Source: a virus. Taken from it: a stretch of 64,000 nt of DNA. The stretch lies in the IMG/VR virus record IMGVR_UViG_3300032334_001950, positions 1 through 64,000 of that record; one strand, 5' to 3'. Every line of letters starts with the position of its first letter. The first letter of the stretch is position 1. The position numbers and the translations under genes were made by a program. The notes under the pieces are model-generated. The model worked only from the letters and a program-made list of their open reading frames with translations, was not told where the DNA came from and ran no database searches. Shown here piece by piece: positions 54,078-61,499 of the stretch.

Positions 54078-54821
54078 ATGGCGTCAAACATTGGTACATT
54101 ACAACAGGCTGATCGTCAAGCAATCTTTAATTCTGCGCAAAGATTGGGCGTCGATCCTTATCAATTGGGTGCAGTCATAAATCAAGAATCTGGTTTCCGT
54201 CCTAATCAATATGGGGGGGCCAACGGGAAGTATTATGGGCTTATTCAATTTGGCCCAGATGAGCAGAAACAATACCTTGACCAAAAACAAATGAATCACT
54301 ATTCAATTGCTGCGCAAATGCCAGCAGTTGAAAATTATTTAACGGGCAGAGGTTATAAACCTGGTATGGGGGTGGCAAAGCTTTATGCAACAATATTGGG
54401 AGGCAATCCAGGCGTTTCTTTAACAGCAAAAGATGCTTTTGGTACCTCGGTGGCAAGTTCTTTGCCAGGATTTCAGCCCGGTGGTGCATCTTATAAACAA
54501 GCGCAAGCTGCATTAGGAGGTGCTCTGCCAAGTAATGCCGAAAATTTCCCAACACAGCCAGGTACCTCAGCATTAACTGCGCCCCCCTCTTTTTCTCCTT
54601 CCCCTGTCCCCACCGATTTTTTAAATACATTTGTCAATAATTTGCTTGTCAAACCGGAAAAGGGTGATGATGGATTTGGTGGACTCACGCAGCCTATCGT
54701 TTCAGGTGCTACAGCTCCCATGTTAGTTCTTGATCCCGCTACACAACGCATGGTTGCTACAACACCGTTAACTATGACGCCGGAGTATCAAGCATTTGCA
54801 AGCCGTTTCATTGCAGGCTAA
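54078..54821 (+). CDS. Virion lytic transglycosylase (SLT fold)
   Basis: A 247-residue protein. Residues 14-95 are an SLT domain: LGVDPYQLGAVINQESGFRP with catalytic E37, then GKYYGLIQFG, the usual GLMQ-type motif. The rest is Pro/Ser-rich linker plus a short helical end. It should cut peptidoglycan from outside to aid DNA entry. The position among head-tail genes fits a virion-borne enzyme rather than an endolysin. Confidence 0.8.
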   Translation: MASNIGTLQQADRQAIFNSAQRLGVDPYQLGAVINQESGFRPNQYGGANGKYYGLIQFGPDEQKQYLDQKQMNHYSIAAQMPAVENYLTGRGYKPGMGVAKLYATILGGNPGVSLTAKDAFGTSVASSLPGFQPGGASYKQAQAALGGALPSNAENFPTQPGTSALTAPPSFSPSPVPTDFLNTFVNNLLVKPEKGDDGFGGLTQPIVSGATAPMLVLDPATQRMVATTPLTMTPEYQAFASRFIAG

Positions 54822-54834
54822 TAGAGGATGCACT

Positions 54835-54840
54835 TATAGT
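54835..54840 (+). promoter_or_regulatory. -10 box TATAGT
   Basis: TATAGT lies 23 bases before the ATG at 54864. Confidence 0.45.
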
Positions 54841-54863
54841 AGTAAAAGCAAATAATTAAGATT

Positions 54864-55130
54864 ATGGGGCAATCTAATAGGGCTGGGGCCGTATCCAGTA
54901 GTTCATCACTGCCTTCACAGCAGATTTCCAAAAGAGTTTCTACCGCAGCGCCCTTAAGCATCGTTTCAGCTTTGCCATTACCGGAAACACAAAAACAAGC
55001 TGCCCAATTATTAGAATCCACTGCAGATCTGGGTAGCGCGGATACAATTAGGATGGCTGGAGAATTGTACGGGAAAAACCTCCCCGGTGGGTCCAATAAA
55101 TATACGGCGTATGGCGCATCAACCTATTAA
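54864..55130 (+). CDS. Hypothetical late protein
   Basis: An 88-residue protein, MGQSNRAGAVSSSSSLPSQQ onward; a Ser/Ala-rich start and a helical middle (LPLPETQKQAAQLLESTADL) with a polar end (LPGGSNKYTAYG). The MGQS opening recalls the 26944 protein. No family recognised. Confidence 0.48.
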   Translation: MGQSNRAGAVSSSSSLPSQQISKRVSTAAPLSIVSALPLPETQKQAAQLLESTADLGSADTIRMAGELYGKNLPGGSNKYTAYGASTY

Positions 55131-55145
55131 ACAACTTAACCACAA

Positions 55146-55373
55146 ATGGCGCATACTCGCTCTGGTCAAATTCAATCATCTTTTTCAGGTGGAGGCGGTC
55201 GCGGACCGGAAAAACGCACGCGAATGGCCGGCGATAAGCTTCATTTGATCATGGGCGGAGAAGGTGCCAATGTATTCCGAGGCTTACATTTATCCGGGGA
55301 CTATACCCCACTGATGCCGCCAGCACCCCCTGGTACAATTGATATCGGTTCTGCCGAGCAAACACTGCTTTGA
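55146..55373 (+). CDS. Hypothetical late protein
   Basis: A 75-residue protein with a Gly/Arg start (SSFSGGGGRGPEKRT) and RMAGDKLHLIMGGEGANVF. RMAGDKL also occurs in the 39437 protein. Probably a minor virion component. Confidence 0.48.
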   Translation: MAHTRSGQIQSSFSGGGGRGPEKRTRMAGDKLHLIMGGEGANVFRGLHLSGDYTPLMPPAPPGTIDIGSAEQTLL

Positions 55374-55383
55374 TTGTTAGGAC

Positions 55384-55389
55384 TAAAAT
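55384..55389 (+). promoter_or_regulatory. -10 box TAAAAT
   Basis: TAAAAT lies 29 bases before the ATG at 55419. Confidence 0.4.
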
Positions 55390-55418
55390 ACGGATAGCGT
55401 AACCTTTTACTGTTTGTA

Positions 55419-55580
55419 ATGGCTTCAAAAATGCCCCCGGAACTCCTTGCCCATTTTAAGAAAAAAGCAGGGGAAAAAACGGAAGGCCGTGATGAGCCAA
55501 AAGAAAGCGATAAAGAAAAGCGCAGAGAGGCTGTGAAGAAAGCCCGACTTAAACTTGAAGAGCGAAACAAAAAGAAATAA
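55419..55580 (+). CDS. Small Lys/Glu-rich late protein
   Basis: A 53-residue protein, MASKMPPELLAHFKKKAGEK onward, then a highly charged helix (KEKRREAVKKARLKLEERNK). 'KMPPELLxxFKKK' is a phrase I recall from small late genes of cyanophages. It was found by direct reading because it is short. Probably a head or assembly factor. Confidence 0.6.
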   Translation: MASKMPPELLAHFKKKAGEKTEGRDEPKESDKEKRREAVKKARLKLEERNKKK

Positions 55581-55590
55581 TTGATTGCGC

Positions 55591-55596
55591 TACAAT
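55591..55596 (+). promoter_or_regulatory. -10 box TACAAT
   Basis: TACAAT lies 29 bases before the GTG at 55626. Confidence 0.45.
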
Positions 55597-55625
55597 ACAG
55601 CTAAGAACCCCTGGTCAAGAAGAAC

Positions 55626-56396
55626 GTGTCATCTACAAGCACAAATAAACAGCCTATGATGATTGACCGTCCGTTGCTGGACAGCACGTTGGTGACGGTT
55701 GCATCGGGCCAATCTTTTGCCACAAGCCTTATTCCTACAGCAATTGGTAATGCAACGCAGCTTATTGACGTAAATACTGCGGGTACGGATAATTCCATTA
55801 GCGGTGCATATATTGATGAAATTTGGCTCCAATACAGCCAATTTTCCAATAATTATTTTGCCCCGGTTACCGGCTCTGGGGGCACCTATAATCAAGTTGG
55901 CACTGCTTTAACTGTTACCTACGCTAACCACAACCTCCAGGTTGGTCAAAAAGTGTACTTGGATTACACGACTGGCAGTGGCGTGGATGAAATCCTTACA
56001 GTTACAGCAATCACCGCAAATACGTTCACTGGCGTTAGTGCATCAACACTAACTACCAGCGGCAACGTAACATTCTATCCCCCAACGGACTTTTGTTTTT
56101 ACCTTGTTAACGTAAGCAGTATTACAAGCATTAATCAATTTTTACCTCTTTTCACAGTAAGTATTCCCAGCATTGCGGCAAACGCCAACTATAGTTTGAC
56201 TTTGAATAGTATTTTGCCTTTGGTTAACCAACCTGTTGTGCATAGTGGATCAAATTTTACTAGCGCTAATAGCACCGTATCACCAAAAATGCGTGGGCTG
56301 ATGATTGGTAACGGGTCTGCTTTGTATGCCGCAGTGGGTGGCACCACAGCACTTACAAACGGTTTCTATATCAACTTGCAAGGCGGCTACTATTGA
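55626..56396 (+). CDS. Structural protein with one FCCH-like domain
   Basis: A 256-residue beta protein read from GTG. Residues about 95-150 contain TALTVTYANHNLQVGQKVYL and ILTVTAITANTFTGVSAS, a beta module resembling the E1 FCCH-type repeats found in phage structural proteins. The rest is Thr/Ser/Asn-rich beta. Ten bases separate it from the next gene, which holds three more such modules. A tail role is inferred. Confidence 0.55.
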   Translation: MSSTSTNKQPMMIDRPLLDSTLVTVASGQSFATSLIPTAIGNATQLIDVNTAGTDNSISGAYIDEIWLQYSQFSNNYFAPVTGSGGTYNQVGTALTVTYANHNLQVGQKVYLDYTTGSGVDEILTVTAITANTFTGVSASTLTTSGNVTFYPPTDFCFYLVNVSSITSINQFLPLFTVSIPSIAANANYSLTLNSILPLVNQPVVHSGSNFTSANSTVSPKMRGLMIGNGSALYAAVGGTTALTNGFYINLQGGYY

Positions 56397-56405
56397 TCAA
56401 TTGCC

Positions 56406-58847
56406 ATGGCTCAATTTGACGGGTTTACCGGCAAATTTAACGACAGCATAACAAAAGGATTCAATAGTCCTGGAGATAAGATATCTGCACTCAGTAATTA
56501 CGGAGTTGCTGATAATCCTTTTAAGTTTACGCCGCACAAAGATGATTTCAAGAGTCGTATTCGTTTTTACGATCGGGACTCTTTATGGGCTCGTTGGCGG
56601 CGTGGGTACGAAATTTATACTGTTATGCAGAGTGTATTTGCATCTGCTTCAATTAAGCGTGGTGACATAGGCGATTATCGTTCATATTGTGCCTTTCAAC
56701 AATATCCAGGAATTTTCATACCTGCAAGGCTGTTTACGTACCCAAGTTCTTCAACGGAAACAGGAGAGCATATTGTGGCAATGCGTGACGCCAATGCTTT
56801 GAATTTCTACGATTTCGGCTTGCCCATTCTTGGTGTGCGCTACTTGGGGGATGCTTCAGTTGCCCCCTATTCTCAATCGGGTTTTGCAATAACAGTCTCC
56901 ATGCCCAGGCACGGTTATCAACTTGGCGATAATATTTACCTATCATTCCTTAGCGGAACAGCTACTACAGCTACGCTTGCTATTACAGCAAAAACAAATG
57001 ACACCTTTACATGTACGGCAGCCATTAGCGCAACGACCGTAGGAAATGTTTTAGCTGCTTTATCCACAGGATTTTCTGACCCCCGCTGGACGGAAACCAG
57101 AGCCAGAGTTCGTTATTTACCTGCGCCAAGTAATTCGTTAATTGGCGAAAGGATTACTGACCGCATCAGTGAGGCGGATCCTGGCATCACTGCAACCTAC
57201 TCGCGGACGGTAAGCACTGTAACGGTTACATGTAGCACGGCGCACGGGCTTTCCACGGGCAACGAAGTCAACTTAAATGCAACAACTGGAAACGTTATTC
57301 CAGGGGTGTATTTAATTACCGTAACATCCAGCATTGCTTTTACGGTCACAACAATTGAGAATGGTTCAACCAGCGGTAATGCAATTGTGTATCGCTTAAT
57401 TGAAAAATTTAATTACGACGATTATGTGGGTTATACGGTAAAAGCCCTTGACGTAACAAATAATGAAATTGTTTGCCAACGTAGCCATAGCTATGGCGCA
57501 AAAACTGTTGACACGGTGACAGACATTGTAACGCCAGCTCATCGTGGATTTTTGATTGGCAATTTTGTTACCACAGAATTACGCTATCAATGCACTTGCC
57601 AAGATTACACAAGACGGGAATCGTATGATCTTTACAGCAGTAATAGTAAGAATAAATTCCCACAAAGCGCAATCACATCAACCAAGCCGGGCACAATTTT
57701 AAATAAAGATAACAGCATTACAGATTTGCGGGAAAATATTGGGGTGTTTAGTGATTTGGGTTATGTGGCAAGCAATGATTTCTATCAATTACCTGATTAC
57801 GGGGATAAGCAGGATACGTGTTACACCGGATTGCAATACTATCAACTGCGCTGGTGCAAGCATATTTACGCTTCCTTTTTTTCTTTGGTGCATGAAGAAG
57901 GCAGTGCGCCGTTAAACATTTCAGGATCTTTTGTTCAATCGGGGACCACCAGTGTGCTCATCACAGCTTTGAACCACGGGTTAACAGCAAATACAAAAGT
58001 GCAACTTTTGATTACAAGTGGAGCGGTACTAAGCGGCCAATACACTGTTAGCAGCGTACAAGATGACAATACTTTTACAATTGCGTATCCTTACACACAA
58101 ACCACTTCCGGTTACTGTTCTATTCAAAATTTAAAAGAACATGATTATATTTCAGCCTGGATAAAAGAACCAAGTGATCATCCAGTAGGGGATGGAGCGG
58201 ATTTGTTCTACACAAACCTAAGAAAAGAACATTCGCGTGTTAAGCAAGGCGCCGAACGTCTTGCTATGTTAAAAATGGGTAAAGATTGGCGTGGTGCAAC
58301 ACAAACCAAAGATTTTAAAAATCAACCACAATCTACCGGCAATTATCAACCTTACATACTCACGTCCTTATTAACCGATAACATTCAGCGCGACGCCAGC
58401 GGAAATATTGTAGCTACAGCCGGGACAATTCAAAATAGCACCCAACGCTTGATTTCCGTTGTCAGCAAGGTTGTGAACTTGAACCCAACACTTATTGTCA
58501 GCACAAAGTTTGGATTTTTAAATGAACCGTTAATTAATTACACGAATAATTATCAATTTGGTTTAATTGATTCAGGTCAATACTTGAATGGGATTCCCAC
58601 GGATCTACTTAATACGCTAGTGGCGGCAGGTTCTTTTATCATCGGAGCCTGGTATGTCATTGATGTCGTCGGCACCACGGACTTCACGGCTATCGGCGCA
58701 GCATCCAATGACCAATACATTGAATTCCAGGCAACTGGAGTGGGATCCGGTACCGGAACAGCGGTTGCAATGAGTACAATAGATTGCAGCACCTACGATC
58801 CACTTACGGCTCAGACTACCGTAATCGATTGCGGCACCTACGATTAA
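56406..58847 (+). CDS. Large tail-associated structural protein
   Basis: An 813-residue protein. The N-terminus (KSRIRFYDRDSLWARWRRGY, then EIYTVMQSVFASA) is followed by at least three FCCH-like modules: HGYQLGDNIYLSFLSG, AHGLSTGNEVNLNATTGNVI and NHGLTANTKVQLLITSGAVL, each followed by a 'TFTI/TFTC' strand. Aromatic/basic segments lie between modules (QLRWCKHIYASFFSLVHEEG). The end repeats IDCSTYD/IDCGTYD. It is the largest late protein after the fibre and may form the tail hub or nozzle. Confidence 0.58.
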   Translation: MAQFDGFTGKFNDSITKGFNSPGDKISALSNYGVADNPFKFTPHKDDFKSRIRFYDRDSLWARWRRGYEIYTVMQSVFASASIKRGDIGDYRSYCAFQQYPGIFIPARLFTYPSSSTETGEHIVAMRDANALNFYDFGLPILGVRYLGDASVAPYSQSGFAITVSMPRHGYQLGDNIYLSFLSGTATTATLAITAKTNDTFTCTAAISATTVGNVLAALSTGFSDPRWTETRARVRYLPAPSNSLIGERITDRISEADPGITATYSRTVSTVTVTCSTAHGLSTGNEVNLNATTGNVIPGVYLITVTSSIAFTVTTIENGSTSGNAIVYRLIEKFNYDDYVGYTVKALDVTNNEIVCQRSHSYGAKTVDTVTDIVTPAHRGFLIGNFVTTELRYQCTCQDYTRRESYDLYSSNSKNKFPQSAITSTKPGTILNKDNSITDLRENIGVFSDLGYVASNDFYQLPDYGDKQDTCYTGLQYYQLRWCKHIYASFFSLVHEEGSAPLNISGSFVQSGTTSVLITALNHGLTANTKVQLLITSGAVLSGQYTVSSVQDDNTFTIAYPYTQTTSGYCSIQNLKEHDYISAWIKEPSDHPVGDGADLFYTNLRKEHSRVKQGAERLAMLKMGKDWRGATQTKDFKNQPQSTGNYQPYILTSLLTDNIQRDASGNIVATAGTIQNSTQRLISVVSKVVNLNPTLIVSTKFGFLNEPLINYTNNYQFGLIDSGQYLNGIPTDLLNTLVAAGSFIIGAWYVIDVVGTTDFTAIGAASNDQYIEFQATGVGSGTGTAVAMSTIDCSTYDPLTAQTTVIDCGTYD

Positions 58848-58859
58848 CCCCATTTTGCC

Positions 58860-59285
58860 ATGACGGAACAGGTTTTAAGTCGGCGCTCTTCACTTTTATA
58901 CGATCGCCCTTTGCCGACACGGTTGGGACCCGCTGAGATCGCGGTAAACAACAACCCTGGCGACCCTGGCCTTTACTTTGCGGACAACACCGCATCGCCC
59001 AGTACAGGGCTCATCAAGGTCGGCCCAATTTTCATCGGTAGTACGGCCCCAAATCTCCTCCCGACAGGCTACACAGGACTTTCCAAGGGGGAATCCTGGC
59101 TAGATACAGTAAGCACTCAAATCTTTAAAATTTATGATGGAGCTGCTTGGCAAACCAATAAGGCTGTAGCGTCTATTTTTGCAGGCAAACCCTCTAACCC
59201 CGTCAACGGGCAACTGCATTATGATAAAACTTTAAGCACAATGTATGTTTATGATTCAGCCAGTTCGTCTTGGCTGGCGACTTAA
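58860..59285 (+). CDS. Tail-fibre-associated protein
   Basis: A 141-residue protein, MTEQVLSRRSSLLYDRPLPT onward, with AEIAVNNNPGDPGLYFADNT and two similar beta repeats (GESWLDTVSTQIFKIYDGAA, NGQLHYDKTLSTMYVYDSAS), as in phage fibre shaft or knob modules. Its last bases overlap the minus-strand gene. Confidence 0.6.
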   Translation: MTEQVLSRRSSLLYDRPLPTRLGPAEIAVNNNPGDPGLYFADNTASPSTGLIKVGPIFIGSTAPNLLPTGYTGLSKGESWLDTVSTQIFKIYDGAAWQTNKAVASIFAGKPSNPVNGQLHYDKTLSTMYVYDSASSSWLAT

Positions 59286-59539
59286 CCCGTCAATCCCCCG
59301 GTTCGTATCAAATAATCCAGAATACGGTCCAGTTTTTTATGAACGGATTCCATTTCACGCCTGAAATCTTCTTTTAGCACATAATCACGGATAACGCGAT
59401 CCTCTAGGGTATCCAAATCATCTTCAATGCGCTCCAGGCGCCGGTCAATTTTATTTTGGAAGCCAGAAAAAGCCTTGCTGATACCGGTAAATGCTCCGAT
59501 GGCCCCGGAAGCAGCTGCAAAAATAATGTCCAGGCCCAC
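59282..59539 (-). CDS. Small protein with coiled coil, antisense in late block
   Basis: An 85-residue protein. The start is weakly hydrophobic (DIIFAAASGAIGAFTGISKA); residues 28-80 form a charged coiled coil (KIDRRLERIEDDLDTLEDRV). This is the only minus-strand ORF besides the intron endonuclease in the late half. A membrane anchor plus coiled coil could be a lysis or superinfection factor. No family recognised. Confidence 0.5.
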   Translation of the reverse strand: MGLDIIFAAASGAIGAFTGISKAFSGFQNKIDRRLERIEDDLDTLEDRVIRDYVLKEDFRREMESVHKKLDRILDYLIRTGGLTG

Positions 59540-59605
59540 GTTAAATTGAATATGCTTTGCTCATTCTAATAGGTGCAACAATTGTAGTTGCGTTAGGATA
59601 GTACC

Positions 59606-60010
59606 ATGTCAACACAAGTACAATTTCGTAGAGGAACAACTGCCGACATCAGCGGTTTCACGGGAGCCGTTGGTGAGGTAGTTGTCGATATTACAAAGAA
59701 TACAGTTGTCGTTAACAATGGCGTCAAGGCGGGCGGTTACCCGCTTTTGCGTGAAGACTGTACAAACATTGGACTATCGCCAGGCTCACTGGCCAGTTGC
59801 GCCATTAAATTTGCAAATAGCTCAAACACCGGCATCTATAGCCCTGTTTTAGGTTCGGTTGCCCTGGTTACGAACGGTGTGGCGGGGCTTACAATAGATT
59901 CATCGGGTGCCATCACCATCCCTGGAAACGTTTCCATCACAGGTAATGTTTCAATTGGGGGGACCTTTACTTCCGCTGACAACCTCGCTCTTATCGTTGC
60001 TCTAAGTTGA
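59606..60010 (+). CDS. Fibre protein with Mtd-like N-terminal domain
   Basis: A 134-residue protein. It starts MSTQVQFRRGTTADISGFTG then AVGEVVVDITKNTVVVNNGV, the standard 'QxRRGTTAEx..F.GA.GEv..Dt...vvvHDG' domain of phage fibres and of the major tropism determinant N-terminus. GNVSITGNVSIGGTFTS forms a shaft repeat at the end. It probably docks fibre parts. Confidence 0.72.
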   Translation: MSTQVQFRRGTTADISGFTGAVGEVVVDITKNTVVVNNGVKAGGYPLLREDCTNIGLSPGSLASCAIKFANSSNTGIYSPVLGSVALVTNGVAGLTIDSSGAITIPGNVSITGNVSIGGTFTSADNLALIVALS

Positions 60011-60011
60011 C

Positions 60012-60371
60012 ATGGCAAATACATTCACGAGAAGTACAAAGTCAAGCTTAGTGCAGTCCACTACTGGGACAAACGAATCCAATACTGCAACGACCTTCGA
60101 TATTGTTACAGCCGGGGGTTCTGCAACTCTAATTCTTTTGAGTGTATTAATCTCCAACAAAACGGGGAGTAGCGCCAACGGTAATGTTTATTTGTTGCCA
60201 AGTGGGGGTACAGGTGTTTACTTATTGAAAAATGCTCCCGTTCCTGCGGGCTCATCTCTTGAGATGATTTCAGGAAGTAAAATCATCATGACAGCTAACG
60301 ATATACTTCGTGCCAGCTCCGATACGGCTTCGGCCTTAGATGTAACTATTAGTTATCTGCAGCAGACATAA
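60012..60371 (+). CDS. Tail-fibre-region structural protein
   Basis: A 119-residue beta protein, MANTFTRSTKSSLVQSTTGT onward, with ATLILLSVLISNKTGSSANG and SSLEMISGSKIIMTANDILR. Such sequences fold as small jelly-rolls near fibres. One base overlaps the next gene (TAATG). Confidence 0.55.
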   Translation: MANTFTRSTKSSLVQSTTGTNESNTATTFDIVTAGGSATLILLSVLISNKTGSSANGNVYLLPSGGTGVYLLKNAPVPAGSSLEMISGSKIIMTANDILRASSDTASALDVTISYLQQT

Positions 60372-61249
60372 TGGCACTTACACAAGTTGATGCCAACCAG
60401 CTGAACTCTAACGTATTCAATGTTGTTGGGCCTTTTCGTAACCGCTTGATCAATGGTTCAATGCAGGTTGCACAAAGAGGCACATCAGCTACGGTAACTG
60501 CTGGTACGGCGGTTCCAACTGCTAGTACCGGCTATCCCACCGTTGATCGTTGGTATGTCTATTCTACTGGTGCAAACGTTACGGCAGCACAAGTTTCTGG
60601 TTCTGGGTCGGTTAGAAACCGCTTGCAGATCACAGGTGCGGCTTCTGTTACAGCTGTTGGCATTGGCCAACGTATCGAAGCGCTCAATTCTTATGATCTT
60701 GCTGGCAGTAATGTTACTCTTAGCGTTGACCTGGCAAATTCTCTACTAACAACAGTAACCTGGACTGCATATTATGCTACGTCGACCGATACTTTTGGTA
60801 CCGTTGGTACGGCAACTAGAACGCAAATTGCCACAGGTACATTTACGGTTTCAAGTACGGTAACTCGGTATTCGGCAAACATTGCAATCCCTGCCGCAGC
60901 CACAACCGGTATTGAAATTGTATTTACTGTTGGTGCTCAAATCAGCGGGACATGGACGGTCGGCAACGTACAACTTGAAACGGGATTGGTAAACAGCACT
61001 TTTGAACAACGTAGCTATCAACAAGAACTTGGATTGTGCCAGCGCTATTACCAAAAAACAAACGCCGCTTGGATTGTAGATACATCATTGTTAAACCAAG
61101 CCAAGTATCATATTGTCACAATGAGGACAACACCAACTGTATTAGGGGGCGGAGCAGGATATAGTTATAGCGGAAATGGGGAAGTCCTAGTTGAATCGCA
61201 AACAGCCAGGGCAACAGCAAGCATTACTTATTCAGCGGAGGTGTCATGA
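60371..61249 (+). CDS. Carbohydrate-binding-type tail fibre protein
   Basis: A 292-residue protein. RNRLINGSMQVAQRGTS, YPTVDRWYVYS, VTLSVDLANSLLTTVTWTAY and WTVGNVQLETGLVNSTFEQR form the fibre tip domain common in phages and often linked to host-surface sugar binding. RSYQQELGLCQRYYQK is its hallmark end. It overlaps the next gene by four bases. Confidence 0.72.
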   Translation: MALTQVDANQLNSNVFNVVGPFRNRLINGSMQVAQRGTSATVTAGTAVPTASTGYPTVDRWYVYSTGANVTAAQVSGSGSVRNRLQITGAASVTAVGIGQRIEALNSYDLAGSNVTLSVDLANSLLTTVTWTAYYATSTDTFGTVGTATRTQIATGTFTVSSTVTRYSANIAIPAAATTGIEIVFTVGAQISGTWTVGNVQLETGLVNSTFEQRSYQQELGLCQRYYQKTNAAWIVDTSLLNQAKYHIVTMRTTPTVLGGGAGYSYSGNGEVLVESQTARATASITYSAEVS

Positions 61250-61494
61250 TGTATGCGCTAACGACTTCAGGGGGCATTTTGCGGTTGGCGGATAATGCAT
61301 TTATTCCTGCTGATATTACTAATTCGGATTACACTATGTATTTGCAGTGGTTAAATGAGTCCACTGTAGTTGATCTTGCTGCCCCAATTGCGGAAGTAGT
61401 CTCCGTAGACGCGGAACTTTTAAATGCGGCATTCCCGGCAAACGTGGATTTGATGGAGCCTGAAACGGCTACAATTGATATCACAGCAGAGTAA
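61246..61494 (+). CDS. Small fibre-linked protein
   Basis: An 82-residue protein starting MMYALTTSGGILRLADNAFI, then PADITNSDYTMYLQWLNEST. This 'LADGAFIPxD.xN.DWxxYxxWL' pattern is a frequent companion of fibre genes, possibly a chaperone or tip component. The second Met may be the start. The tail is acidic. Confidence 0.6.
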   Translation: MMYALTTSGGILRLADNAFIPADITNSDYTMYLQWLNESTVVDLAAPIAEVVSVDAELLNAAFPANVDLMEPETATIDITAE

Positions 61495-61499
61495 TAGCA

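Noticed and set aside
59606-60010. Diversity-generating retroelement, because of the Mtd-like fibre domain
   Set aside because: No reverse transcriptase and no template/variable repeat pair were found; this N-terminal domain is common in phages without such elements.
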